A stretch of DNA of 64,000 nt, taken from the NCBI RefSeq assembly GCF_023349185.1, contig NZ_JAKIKY010000009.1, positions 1 to 64,000 of the forward strand. Direction: 5' to 3'. The stretch comes from Shewanella aquimarina. GTDB taxonomy: Bacteria; Pseudomonadota; Gammaproteobacteria; Enterobacterales; Shewanellaceae. The translations under genes were made by a program, and so were the position numbers. Shown piece by piece: positions 1 to 8,223 of this stretch. The notes under the pieces are model-generated. The model saw only the letters and a program-made list of their open reading frames with translations. It had not been told where the DNA came from and made no database searches. The first letter of the stretch is position 1. The number at the start of each line of letters is the position of its first letter.

Positions 1-161
1 GAACTCTGCACTGAATGTCGGTCTTGTGTTCTTCATTTCTACCACCTTTTTTCCAGAAGTGAGTCTATCACTTCGTCTATTCAGGTGGCCAAATTCACTA
101 TGCCACTACAACCCGATGTGATGCTGAAGTCCCTAATAGTTAACCAAGTACTTTGATTTTT

Positions 162-185
162 GAAACCGCCCCTGAGGCGGTTTTT
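162..185 (+). terminator. Intrinsic terminator before the lysis cassette
   Basis: The arms AAACCGCC and GGCGGTTT surround a short loop and are followed by a T run. The hairpin separates whatever lies at 1-160 from the lysis genes. Positions 1-160 have an open frame at the edge that I do not recognise. Confidence 0.7.
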
Positions 186-255
186 ATGTATAGGACATAC
201 GGTATGTCGCGATGCCATGGATGGCATAGAGCGACCGTGTTTTAGGAGAGCATAA

Positions 256-546
256 ATGGCGCCTGCCAAAGAAAAAGAAAACGGCATGGTTGTCATGCCA
301 AAAGACGAATTTGAGAGCCTTTTGAATAACGCTGCCGAGCGAGGAGCTGAACGAGTATTGGCACACCTGGGTTTAGAAAATGGTCATGCCGCACGTGATA
401 TTCGAGAGCTTAGGGACCTACTGGAAGCTTGGCGAGATGCCAGGCGAACCGCATGGCAAACGGTAATCAAAGTCGCTACCACAGGCATTCTAGCCACACT
501 GCTGCTAGGTGCCGCCATCAAACTAAAACTGTTCGGAGGACAATAA
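256..546 (+). CDS. DUF6127 family phage-associated membrane protein
   Basis: This 96-residue protein has an acidic helical N-terminal part (residues 15-60, including ARDIRELRDLLEAWRDARRTAW) and one C-terminal hydrophobic segment (about 72-90). That layout matches my recollection of the DUF6127 family, which sits next to holins in prophages and gene-transfer-agent clusters. It begins the cassette and ends one base before the holin ATG, so the genes are probably translated together. An RBS-like AGGAGAG precedes the ATG. A role as a holin partner is inferred from position only; no catalytic motif is visible. Confidence 0.7.
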   Translation: MAPAKEKENGMVVMPKDEFESLLNNAAERGAERVLAHLGLENGHAARDIRELRDLLEAWRDARRTAWQTVIKVATTGILATLLLGAAIKLKLFGGQ

Positions 547-547
547 T

Positions 548-1006
548 ATGCTCACATTGTTAGGTAGCCTGCTTGGCTTTATTTCCAGTGCCTTTCCAGA
601 CTTGCTGAAAATCTGGCAGGACAAACAAGACAGAAAACACGAGCTACAGATTCTCGATCGCCAGATGGAGCAGATGCGCCTCGGCCATAATCAGAGGCTT
701 GAAGAAATTACCGTCAATGCGGATATCAACGAAAGCCTCGCATTACTAAAGCACGACAGCCAGCCTTCTGGCGTAAGGTGGGTGGATGGGCTTCGAGCTT
801 CTGTGCGCCCAGTTATCACTTACGCTTTCTTCCTGCTGTTTACCACTGTAAAAGTCAGTGCGCTTTATGTGCTGGTGGTTGATCAGGGTATGGAGTTTGT
901 TTTGGCTTTACCACAAATCTGGGACCCAGAAACGCAAGCACTGTTTGCAGCTGTGATGAGCTTTTGGTTTGGTCAGCGAGCTTTGGCAAAAGCCAGGGGG
1001 CAGTAA
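548..1006 (+). CDS. 3-TM holin (GTA-type)
   Basis: The 152-residue protein starts with a hydrophobic segment (residues 1-18), continues with a charged coiled-coil-like stretch (about 22-70), and has two hydrophobic segments near 98-120 and 128-147. This pattern fits the Holin of 3TMs family described for gene-transfer-agent release. Such holins permeabilise the inner membrane so that the endolysin reaches the cell wall. The gene lies between the DUF6127 protein and a lysozyme with almost no spacing, which supports a lysis function. Family assignment rests on topology and context, not on an alignment. Confidence 0.75.
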   Translation: MLTLLGSLLGFISSAFPDLLKIWQDKQDRKHELQILDRQMEQMRLGHNQRLEEITVNADINESLALLKHDSQPSGVRWVDGLRASVRPVITYAFFLLFTTVKVSALYVLVVDQGMEFVLALPQIWDPETQALFAAVMSFWFGQRALAKARGQ

Positions 1007-1007
1007 T

Positions 1008-1445
1008 ATGCGCCACATTACCCAAGATGGCATCGACCTGATCAAGCGATTCGAAGGATTTAGCTCGACAGTTTATATCTGCCCAGCCGGATACCCAACC
1101 ATCGGCTATGGGCATTTGGTTCGTTCTGGCGAGTCTTTTAATGAGATCAGTGAGACTGAAGCTGAGGAACTATTGCGTAGAGATGTCGAGTCGGCAGAAC
1201 GATCGGTCCTGCGTTTGGTTAACGTCCCACTAACTGATGGCCAGTTTGATGCGTTGGTTTCATTTACCTTTAACCTGGGATCAGGGGCTTTTCAGCGATC
1301 AACCCTTCGGAGAAAGGTCAATCATCAGGCTCATGCTGATGTGCCAGAGCAGCTAATGCGCTGGGTTTGGGCTGGTGGGCGGAAGTTGGGGGGGTTGAGT
1401 CTTAGAAGAAATATGGAAGGAAGCCTATACACTGGAATGTCTTGA
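1008..1445 (+). CDS. Phage lysozyme, GH24 endolysin
   Basis: This endolysin cleaves peptidoglycan glycan strands. With the start at 1008 it has 145 residues; AGGGGG just upstream is the ribosome site, and an earlier in-frame ATG at 969 would overlap the holin. The catalytic region reads FEGFSSTVYICPAGYPTIGYGH: Glu16, Cys25 and Thr31 have the E-8-D/C-5-T spacing of the T4/P22 lysozyme fold, with Cys in place of Asp. DALVSFTFNLG is the usual second motif. The C-terminus (LSLRRNMEGSLYTG) is a diverged form of the normal R-R-x-E-x-x-L-Y ending. No signal or SAR segment is seen, so export would depend on the holin. Confidence 0.88.
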   Translation: MRHITQDGIDLIKRFEGFSSTVYICPAGYPTIGYGHLVRSGESFNEISETEAEELLRRDVESAERSVLRLVNVPLTDGQFDALVSFTFNLGSGAFQRSTLRRKVNHQAHADVPEQLMRWVWAGGRKLGGLSLRRNMEGSLYTGMS

Positions 1446-1494
1446 TTTATGAAATATTTCCTATATATTACGAGGAAATATTTCGGAGGTTTTC

Positions 1495-3330
1495 ATGGCG
1501 ACAGTGAGAGAGTTGGCTTCTATTTATAGAGAAGCTCACAACAAGATGAGAAATGTGGATGGCTTGCAGCCTCAAGAGGCTTTTGATGAGCTGCTTAAGT
1601 ATCTATTTTTCAAGCAAAATTATGAAGTTTCAACACCGCTAGCAGCAACGACCAACCCAACGATTGTTGAGGTTAAAAAGTTGTTTTCAGGGTTTCTTGG
1701 AAAAACCAATTCATGGTCTTCAGAAATCTGGAGAGAAAAAAAGTTTTATTTGTCTGATGAGTGTTTGGCAGACGTACATGAACTTTTATTCCCCATTGAA
1801 TTTAAGAAGATAAATTATGATGTTAGAAGCCATGCATTACGAGAATTCTTATCTTCTGATTTGAGAAAGGGTCACGGAATTTTCCTAACACCAGATGACG
1901 TGGTTAAGGCGATTGTAAATTTTGTCGATCCTCGTGAAAAAGATAAAATCCTTGATCCGGCATGCGGTTCAGGTACGTTTTTAATTGAGTGTTTAAGTTA
2001 CTTCTCTGAAAGCAAAAAAGTTGAGATTTTTGGGAATGATAAAAGTGCTCGTATGCTGCTCCTTGCTGATCTCAATTTGGGCCATTTTGATAAAGTTAAG
2101 TTTTCCAAGAAACTCTCGGATTCTTTAAAATCATCGCCGTTTGAAAATAGTTTTGACACTGTCCTTACCAACCCTCCTTTTGGAGTCTCTTTAGATTCAC
2201 GAGATTACGATTTCTCGAATTACAAAACCTGTATTGATGCGAGCGGCTACCCGCTCAAAAAACAGTCGAGTGAAATAGTATTCATTGAAAAATGCTTCCA
2301 GATGCTAAAACCTGGTGGAACCTTAGCGGTTGTTATTCCTAAGAGCATTGCCACAAATAATTCGCTTGCGCTAGCTAGGCGTGCCCTGAGTGACTATGGC
2401 TACATTTATGGAATAATGAGTTTGCCTCCGGAGACATTTGCATCTACGGGGACACAAACAACCACAATCGTTTTATTTGCCAAAAAATACAAGAATAAAA
2501 CAGAGCCAAAGGAAGGTAATCGAATCGCTTTTGCAAATATTAAGAATGTTGGGTTTGACTCTACAGGCAGATATCGTGATGGCTCTCAACTAAATGAATT
2601 TCCGAATTTAATGAAATCAGCACTGGAGTCTGGAGATGATAAGGAATTTGTTTCAGTAATAGAAGCGGATCAGAAAGTTGATAGTTTTTCTTTGCTGGAA
2701 GATGTTTTTATTAAGCAAGCAAATTCTGAGAGCGGTGTTGCTTTGGCCGAATTATGTGAGTTTATTGGTACGGGGAAAACACCGGCTAGAAGTGCATATT
2801 CTGATGTAGGGGCGTTCTTAGTAAAAGTTGGTAATTTAACCGGCTCGGGTATCAATTGGGAAGCTAGAGATAGGAACTATATTTCTTCCGATGAAATCAA
2901 AAAACGTTCGTCAGCCAAAAAACCATTGATTCTAAAAAAGGATGATATTTTACTGACTTCGTCTGCACATAGCCCAATTTATATTGCGAAAAAAAGTGAT
3001 ATTTATACTGGAACACCTGATTTCATAAGTGAATCTGCCGTCTCGTTCGTCGGAGAGGTTATGCTGGTTCGTCCTAATAAAGAAAAAATATCACCATATT
3101 TACTGTTGGCATTTCTTAGATCTTCTCAAGCAATTGAGAGTATTCAAAATATGGTTAGAGGTCAGACCGCCCATTTACATGCGAATGACTTAGGTAAGCT
3201 CGTCGTCCCTGATGAGGTGTTTAAGCCAAAAAGCCGTTTTTCTGAAGCCGCTGAGATAATCAAAAAACAATCCTCACTTAGTGAGGAGATGAATCGTCTT
3301 GCCTCTGAGCAAAGCAAGCTTCTTGGCTGA
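1495..3330 (+). CDS. N6-adenine DNA methyltransferase fused to an HsdS-like domain
   Basis: This 611-residue protein combines a type I-style modification subunit (residues 1-400) with a single specificity-like domain (about 415-600). DPACGSG (154-160) is the SAM-binding motif and TNPPFG (225-230) is the catalytic N/D-PP-Y/F motif of gamma-class N6-adenine methylases. The C-terminal part has the L-x-E-x-x-x-F-I-G-T-G-K-T-P beginning and the HLHANDLGKLVVP ending typical of HsdS target-recognition units. It faces a MamI-like endonuclease gene, so it probably protects host DNA at a bipartite site. Base composition is AT-richer than the core chromosome, which suggests transfer. Confidence 0.82.
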   Translation: MATVRELASIYREAHNKMRNVDGLQPQEAFDELLKYLFFKQNYEVSTPLAATTNPTIVEVKKLFSGFLGKTNSWSSEIWREKKFYLSDECLADVHELLFPIEFKKINYDVRSHALREFLSSDLRKGHGIFLTPDDVVKAIVNFVDPREKDKILDPACGSGTFLIECLSYFSESKKVEIFGNDKSARMLLLADLNLGHFDKVKFSKKLSDSLKSSPFENSFDTVLTNPPFGVSLDSRDYDFSNYKTCIDASGYPLKKQSSEIVFIEKCFQMLKPGGTLAVVIPKSIATNNSLALARRALSDYGYIYGIMSLPPETFASTGTQTTTIVLFAKKYKNKTEPKEGNRIAFANIKNVGFDSTGRYRDGSQLNEFPNLMKSALESGDDKEFVSVIEADQKVDSFSLLEDVFIKQANSESGVALAELCEFIGTGKTPARSAYSDVGAFLVKVGNLTGSGINWEARDRNYISSDEIKKRSSAKKPLILKKDDILLTSSAHSPIYIAKKSDIYTGTPDFISESAVSFVGEVMLVRPNKEKISPYLLLAFLRSSQAIESIQNMVRGQTAHLHANDLGKLVVPDEVFKPKSRFSEAAEIIKKQSSLSEEMNRLASEQSKLLG

Positions 3331-3461
3331 TTTTGATGAAATAACAAAAGATAAATTTAGGTCTGGCATGTAACAACTGACTACACTTAAAGCAATACTA
3401 GCTAAATCGCACTTCACTGCTCCTTGGTTGTAATGAGGTGCGATTATTTTAGTCGTCTAGC

Positions 3462-4475
3462 TCATCTTCTCTTATATGCGGTTTTGGCTATAGCAATCTT
3501 GTCAGTGTCTCTTAGGTCAAGAAGTGCTCTCGCATCTTGATTTATAAATGGTAGCAGTTGAACAAGTTTCTTTTTGTTAATTGTTTTCTTCTCTGTCAAA
3601 TCTCTTAGGTCATCAAAAGTGCCGCTATTTAATTGTGGCTCAATTATGTTCCTATTTTCTTCCATGCTTAAGATTTTAAGCTCATCCATATTGATTAATG
3701 AAGTTGGCATTGATTCTGCTGTTAGTTCAGATCTGTCTTTCGATGGATCTACAAACAAATCGATCTCAACCTTAGGCTCTGTATTAGCATCGCTTACGGT
3801 TGCCTGGAATACCTTTATTGGATTGCATAGATAAAACTGATAACTATAGGGCCAAAAGTTTTTTGGGGCTGGTGTTTTGTTTGGGTTTTTCTTTATGTGC
3901 TCTAAAAAGATTTTGTAATAGTAGTTAGACATTATTGTTTTGAAATGTTCGTGCCTAACATCTGTGTTCCATATCTCAAAAGCTTGAAACCTTATGGTTT
4001 CAAAGTCGTTTGCTGAAAAGTTGGGATAGTCTGCAATAGTTAAAAAAACTCGTTCAATATCCTCAGTTAATAGCTTTAGCTCGTCTTCTGTTTTTACTGT
4101 GAATAGCCATTTGCTGTCATCCATCCTTTTTAGGTTCTCAGAGCCACAGTGGGGGCAAACTGCCTCTATCCGTAAAACTTTGTTAGAACAGTCTTTGCAA
4201 GAATCCAGTTGATCAACCCTACTGCAGCTCTTTACTTCTGAACCGTCTTCGAGGTCGTCTCCTCTGGCACCGGTTCTTGAGCCGTGTACCCCGGTTATTA
4301 GTGATGCCAGATGCTGCCCTGGGTACCCAATTTTCATATTAGGAGTTTGTTTAGTTACATGTGACCACTCTAAGGCTTTGACTCTAGGAGCTAAAACAAG
4401 TTGATCTAGAAGCTTTAAAATTTGTTTTTCGTTGTCTTCAATTTTTAAGTATTCGGGGTTCGGTAATGCAGGCAT
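3462..4475 (-). CDS. MamI-like type II restriction endonuclease
   Basis: This 337-residue protein converges on the methylase. Residues 50-120 contain GYPGQHLASLITGVHGSRTGARGDD followed by DGSEVKSC; the D...E-x-K arrangement is a plausible PD-(D/E)XK centre. A four-cysteine zinc-knuckle-like cluster follows (CKDC at about 96-99 and CPHC at about 111-114). I associate this combination with the MamI restriction family, which cuts an interrupted palindrome; that is recalled, not computed. The pairing with a methylase carrying a specificity domain supports it. The target sequence cannot be read from the DNA. Confidence 0.68.
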   Translation of the reverse strand: MPALPNPEYLKIEDNEKQILKLLDQLVLAPRVKALEWSHVTKQTPNMKIGYPGQHLASLITGVHGSRTGARGDDLEDGSEVKSCSRVDQLDSCKDCSNKVLRIEAVCPHCGSENLKRMDDSKWLFTVKTEDELKLLTEDIERVFLTIADYPNFSANDFETIRFQAFEIWNTDVRHEHFKTIMSNYYYKIFLEHIKKNPNKTPAPKNFWPYSYQFYLCNPIKVFQATVSDANTEPKVEIDLFVDPSKDRSELTAESMPTSLINMDELKILSMEENRNIIEPQLNSGTFDDLRDLTEKKTINKKKLVQLLPFINQDARALLDLRDTDKIAIAKTAYKRR

Positions 4476-4810
4476 GCCATCCTTCTCTTGTAATAATTGG
4501 TTGAGTTTTCAGAAGATTATAATCTTTAAATAGATGATGATCACTTGATAAATGTTTTTTGAGATGATAACTGCGATCCCGTCGCCCAACCAATTCACCC
4601 AACAATCCTTTTGATTAGTCCGATAATAAGCTACTGATTTTAAAGGATCCTCTGTTCTCTGGTCATGGACTTGGGCTGTTCGAGATGGGGAGAGGTGCAG
4701 AGAGTATTCGGCAATTCAGAGAATATTCGCCTTGGATAGTCTGAGATTAAGAATGGTGCGAAGTCCGTAAACCCTTGCCATATAAGGCCTGTAGCGCGGG
4801 ACGCAGGCAT

Positions 4811-4840
4811 AAAAAAAGGTGAACTGAGATCAGTTCACCT
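4811..4840 (-). terminator. Displaced ssrA-type terminator
   Basis: The arms AGGTGAACTG and CAGTTCACCT form a perfect 10-bp stem with a 4-base loop. A seven-A run on its left becomes a U tract on the minus strand. It lies just beyond the 13-bp ssrA 3'-end copy, as a tmRNA terminator would, so it may have been the original ssrA terminator before the island inserted. Confidence 0.65.
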
Positions 4841-4848
4841 TCTTCAAT

Positions 4849-4861
4849 TGGTGGAGGCGGC
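4849..4861. repeat. attL: Left attachment site of the ssrA island
   Basis: The 13 bases TGGTGGAGGCGGC are identical to the 3' terminal bases of the tmRNA gene at 12644-12656, in the same orientation. The tmRNA 3' end is a classic integration target for tyrosine recombinases. The identity is short, so the exact crossover is not proven. Confidence 0.7.
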
Positions 4862-4921
4862 TTATGTCAAACCCCCATTACCTAACTACCTGATTTCCAT
4901 CTGGAACCGACAGTGGGTTAT

Positions 4922-4941
4922 GTAGCACAGAGAGTAGCACA
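4922..4941. repeat. Paired TAGCACA repeats inside the left end
   Basis: TAGCACA occurs at 4923-4929 and 4935-4941, a 12-bp period. The same pair with the same period occurs at 12561-12579 inside the right end, in the same orientation and at a similar distance from the attachment core. They are candidate arm-type sites for the integrase or its directionality factor. Confidence 0.5.
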
Positions 4942-5068
4942 ATTTCAAAGACGTATGACAACATGTTATCTACAGAAGTTACTACAGGGTCTCAATTTTA
5001 TGATTTATCAGCCTTTCGGATTGCTATTTGTTTTGTTATTCAATACATTGCATAAAGGCTAAGAGAAT

Positions 5069-6616
5069 ATGGATATTGTGATGACGGAAGTAGTCAAATG
5101 GTGGGAAACACGTACACCTCGTTCTGTAGATAATCTGCGTTTGTGGATTGATAATCCTCGTTTAGATCCGATAGAAAGTCATGAGACACTTAATGATTTT
5201 ACCGAAGACCTATTGTCTGATAACGCTGAGCGTGATGATTTTATAGCTTTAGTTAAGTCTATCGCTGAGCGAGGCTTTCAAGGGTTTGACCCTGTGGTTG
5301 TATGGAAAGATGATAAAGGTCGATTCGTTGTTGCTGAAGGGAATCGAAGAGTTCTTGCCTTAAAGTTATTACGGCGTCCCGAAAGTGCCCCACAGAGTAT
5401 CAGACGGTTCATTAGAGAGCAGGCCCGATTAATTGATAGAGATAGTATTGAGAAAATCAGGGTTTGTGTCGCCCCTTCCTACGAGGAAACTCGTTGGTAC
5501 ATACTCCAACGTCATTCAACAGGCTCTTTACTCAAGAGATGGCAGCGTTTGCAGCAACAACGATTTATTCTTAATGCTTATGAAGAGCAAGAGGAAGATA
5601 TCGATGCAACTGCAAGTGTTACAGGCTTGAAGCCCGGAGAGATTAATGAAGCTCTTAGATTTGTGTGCTTGAGAAATATTGCTACCCGTAGTGAAATCAC
5701 GTCGAAGCTTACCCCAGAAGAGAAAGAACAGGTCTATAGTCATAAAATTAGTATGACAATCTTGGAACGTTGGTTTGGTCGAAAATTGATTCGTGAGAAA
5801 TGGGGGCTTGAATTTCAGGATATGACGGTTGTTATCAAATCTGAATTGAGTAGTTTTTACAATGCCTATGCCCAATTCCTAAAGATTATGCTTAACCCAT
5901 CAGACAACATCCTAGGATTTCCGATCAATACTCGTACTATCGATCAACGCTTTGATGAAATATATAAGGCATTGCCTGAGGTTACTTTTCCTAGCGATGA
6001 CAGTAGCTATATCGTTACGCCAGAGAAATATGATGCTGATAAAGAAAGGGAAGGAAAGAACTCTTCTGAGGCCAATAACCTGGGCGAGCCTAATCCATCT
6101 ACTTCTAATGGGCCTGATGTCAAAGGGGGAAACCTTGCCTCTATAAAGCCATTGAAGGCAAATCCTGATCGTAACCAGATGGCCTCTGGTTTTTACTCAA
6201 TAAATGTTACGAGTTACAAACTTAAGGCTCTTTATAACGAACTGCAAAAATTGCCCGTTGATCGGTACAAGAACGTATCAGCAGCAAGCTTAAGGGTGTT
6301 CCTTGATTTATCAGTTGATGAGTTTATAAAAGCTAAAGGGTTAGAAAAAGAGATTGCAGCTAAGGAAAAGTCTGATTACTCAGAAGTAACTCTTATAAAG
6401 AGGCTTAGATTTATTCAGGCAGATCATATAGAGGACAAAGAAGCAAGAAAGGTCATTAATGGGCTTATGAATCATAGTAATGACCATAGCTTAAACACAT
6501 TGAACGATTACGTTCATGGCACTAAAACGCACAAAACTACTCGTAGATTTATTAATGGATTTTGGGATATGCTTACGCCACTTTTTGCCGTACTTATTGA
6601 TTTGAAGGAAAAGTGA
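5069..6616 (+). CDS. ParB/Srx-fold protein of unknown function
   Basis: The N-terminal third carries a ParB-like core: LRLWIDNPRLDP (about residues 23-34), then DPVVVWKDDKGRFVVAEGNRRVLALKLL (about 74-102), in which EGNRR matches ParB box II. Residues 140-220 look helical and could bind DNA. A low-complexity linker near 325-365 (rich in N, S, G, K) leads to an all-helical C-terminal domain ending in LNTLNDYVHG...W.ML.PL, which loosely recalls HEPN-type domains. The 515-residue protein ends inside the start of the adenine methylase (TGATG), so the two are co-translated. Plasmid partition is unlikely because no ParA is adjacent; DNA modification or defence is more likely, but unproven. Confidence 0.6.
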   Translation: MDIVMTEVVKWWETRTPRSVDNLRLWIDNPRLDPIESHETLNDFTEDLLSDNAERDDFIALVKSIAERGFQGFDPVVVWKDDKGRFVVAEGNRRVLALKLLRRPESAPQSIRRFIREQARLIDRDSIEKIRVCVAPSYEETRWYILQRHSTGSLLKRWQRLQQQRFILNAYEEQEEDIDATASVTGLKPGEINEALRFVCLRNIATRSEITSKLTPEEKEQVYSHKISMTILERWFGRKLIREKWGLEFQDMTVVIKSELSSFYNAYAQFLKIMLNPSDNILGFPINTRTIDQRFDEIYKALPEVTFPSDDSSYIVTPEKYDADKEREGKNSSEANNLGEPNPSTSNGPDVKGGNLASIKPLKANPDRNQMASGFYSINVTSYKLKALYNELQKLPVDRYKNVSAASLRVFLDLSVDEFIKAKGLEKEIAAKEKSDYSEVTLIKRLRFIQADHIEDKEARKVINGLMNHSNDHSLNTLNDYVHGTKTHKTTRRFINGFWDMLTPLFAVLIDLKEK

Positions 6617-7497
6617 TGTTTTATTCACCGCTTAGATACCCTGGTGGTAAGTCCAAGTTAACTGCGTATGTGCTTGAGACATTGAAAATCAATGAGCTAG
6701 AAGGTGGTGTGTATGTTGAGCCTTTTGCTGGCGGGTGTGCGATAGCTTGGTATTTATTGCTAGAGGGACATGTCCGTCAAGTATGGATTAACGATCTTGA
6801 TAACGCTATTCATTCCTTTTGGTACAGTGTCTTGTATCGCACAGATGAACTTTGTGAATTAATCAGAGATACCGATGTAACTATTGAAGAATGGTTTAGA
6901 CAGAAAGAAATCTATGCTAATGATTCGGATGTATTAAGGTTAGGTTTTGCAACGTTTTTTTTGAATCGAACAAACCGCTCTGGAATTCTCAAGGCTGGTG
7001 TTATTGGAGGTATTGAACAAAAAGGCGATTACCCGCTGGATTGTCGTTACTCCAAAGAGACATTAATCGGAAAAATTAGGGCAATAGCTGAGCGGGCGGC
7101 AGATATACATCTAACAAATCTAGATGCTACTCAGTTCATTGATGAATATTTACCCAGCATTGAAGGAAAGTGTTTAGTAAATATTGATCCACCTTACTAC
7201 GTGAAAGGTAAAGGGTTATATCAGAATTTTTTTGAACATGATGATCATTATCGTCTATATGAAAGTGTACGTAGGATAAGGCATCCTTGGATAGTTACTT
7301 ATGACGATACTCCTGAAATATTGGGGATTTATTCTGAGTTCGAACCTGAATCGTTTGGATTGACTTACACAGCGCAAACTAAGCGTAAGGGGTCAGAACT
7401 GATCGTCCATAGCCCCTCGTTGGTTAGAGCTGGTTATAAGCCTGATGTTACTTTCGCAGAGTTAAGGCGTATAAAGCGTAGACAAGGCGAGCATTAG
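6616..7497 (+). CDS. D12-class N6-adenine DNA methyltransferase
   Basis: This 293-residue methylase has the Dam/MboIIA (D12) layout: SPLRYPGGKSKL at residues 4-15, YVEPFAGG near 34-41 as the SAM site, and DPPYY at 191-195 as the catalytic motif. The ATG at 6616 is preferred over the GTG at 6613 because AAGGAAAA precedes it. It overlaps the ParB-like gene by one base (TGATG). No restriction enzyme is adjacent; the partner is the ParB-like protein. It may be an orphan methylase or the modification part of an uncharacterised defence pair. Confidence 0.88.
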   Translation: MFYSPLRYPGGKSKLTAYVLETLKINELEGGVYVEPFAGGCAIAWYLLLEGHVRQVWINDLDNAIHSFWYSVLYRTDELCELIRDTDVTIEEWFRQKEIYANDSDVLRLGFATFFLNRTNRSGILKAGVIGGIEQKGDYPLDCRYSKETLIGKIRAIAERAADIHLTNLDATQFIDEYLPSIEGKCLVNIDPPYYVKGKGLYQNFFEHDDHYRLYESVRRIRHPWIVTYDDTPEILGIYSEFEPESFGLTYTAQTKRKGSELIVHSPSLVRAGYKPDVTFAELRRIKRRQGEH

Positions 7498-7522
7498 GGT
7501 AAAGCTGCCGCCATCCGTGCTC

Positions 7523-8080
7523 TTAATCCTGCTGCTTTTCTTTCTGTTTCAATATCCTTTGTACACTTGAGATACTGATTTGTAGCGCCTTAGCTATCTC
7601 TGTTTTAGGTAGTTTCTGTTCCGCTAGGTGTAGGACTTCATCAGACTTGGCCATAGCTGTTGCAGCTCTTCCTTTGTAGAGTCCTTTTTGTTTTGCAATT
7701 GCAATCCCCTCAGCTTGTCGTTCTAGCATTAATTCTCGCTCAAAGGTGGCTATTGCTCCCACCATTGTTAACATGAGTTTGCCTGTGGGTGTCCCTGTAT
7801 CAATCCCTAGGTTCTGGATTTTAAGGGTGACTTTCTTAGCGGCTAGAAACTCTGCTATTTCCAGCAGGTGGCGGGTGTTCCTTGCCAGCCTGTCTAACTT
7901 GGTCACTACAACTGAATCCCCCTCACGTACAAACTCCAGCAACAGGGTGAGTTGTGGACGGTCATCTTTAGCACCACTAACTTTCTCCTGAAATACCTTA
8001 TCGCATGGACTCAGGGCGGCGAGTTGGGCATCTAGGCTTTGTCCTGTGGTTGATACTCGGGCATATCCAATGGCGGCCAT
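7523..8080 (-). CDS. Serine recombinase (resolvase/invertase)
   Basis: This 185-residue site-specific recombinase has GYARVST (residues 5-11) with the nucleophilic serine, VTKLDRLARN near 59-68, and a G-K-L-M-L-T-M-V-G-A-I-A-x-F-E-R-E-L stretch near 99-117 leading into the long E helix. The last 45 residues form a Hin-like helix-turn-helix (AKALQISISSVQRIL). The length is normal for the Tn3 resolvase/Hin group. The start matches the family, with AAGGAGTCC upstream. A nested inverted repeat just upstream is a plausible res site. No invertible gene is evident. Confidence 0.9.
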   Translation of the reverse strand: MAAIGYARVSTTGQSLDAQLAALSPCDKVFQEKVSGAKDDRPQLTLLLEFVREGDSVVVTKLDRLARNTRHLLEIAEFLAAKKVTLKIQNLGIDTGTPTGKLMLTMVGAIATFERELMLERQAEGIAIAKQKGLYKGRAATAMAKSDEVLHLAEQKLPKTEIAKALQISISSVQRILKQKEKQQD

Positions 8081-8096
8081 AGTGGACTCCTTAGTT

Positions 8097-8209
8097 GGTC
8101 AATAGGGTCTAGGTACACTGACCAAACGTGTCAAAAGTCGGAAAGGAACCCATGTGACACGGTTTAAGCAACCGTTCTTACTGTGTCACATGGGCTTGGT
8201 CTATTGACC
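8097..8209. promoter_or_regulatory. Nested inverted repeats, candidate res site
   Basis: GGTCAATAG at 8097-8105 pairs with CTATTGACC at 8201-8209. Inside it, CCCATGTGACAC at 8149-8160 is a perfect inverted match to GTGTCACATGGG at 8183-8194, and CGGTT/AACCG forms a third stem inside that. The block lies directly upstream of the serine recombinase, where res or crossover sites of this family are often found. It also separates that gene from the small ORF on the same strand. Confidence 0.45.
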
Positions 8210-8223
8210 TGTACGGCGAGGAC

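Larger units (their letters stand above)
4476..5068. other. Intergenic junction between two accessory elements
   Basis: No convincing gene lies in this 593-base gap. It contains a near-repeat of CAGAGARTATTCG at 4698-4710 and 4717-4729, a strong hairpin at 4811-4840, a 13-bp copy of the tmRNA 3' end at 4849-4861, and two TAGCACA repeats at 4923-4929 and 4935-4941. It is read here as the left boundary of the island that ends in ssrA. Confidence 0.6.

Noticed and set aside
7523..8209. A phase-variable invertible segment next to the serine recombinase
   Set aside because: The inverted repeats are nested around one centre within about 110 bp; no gene lies between the arms that could be flipped.
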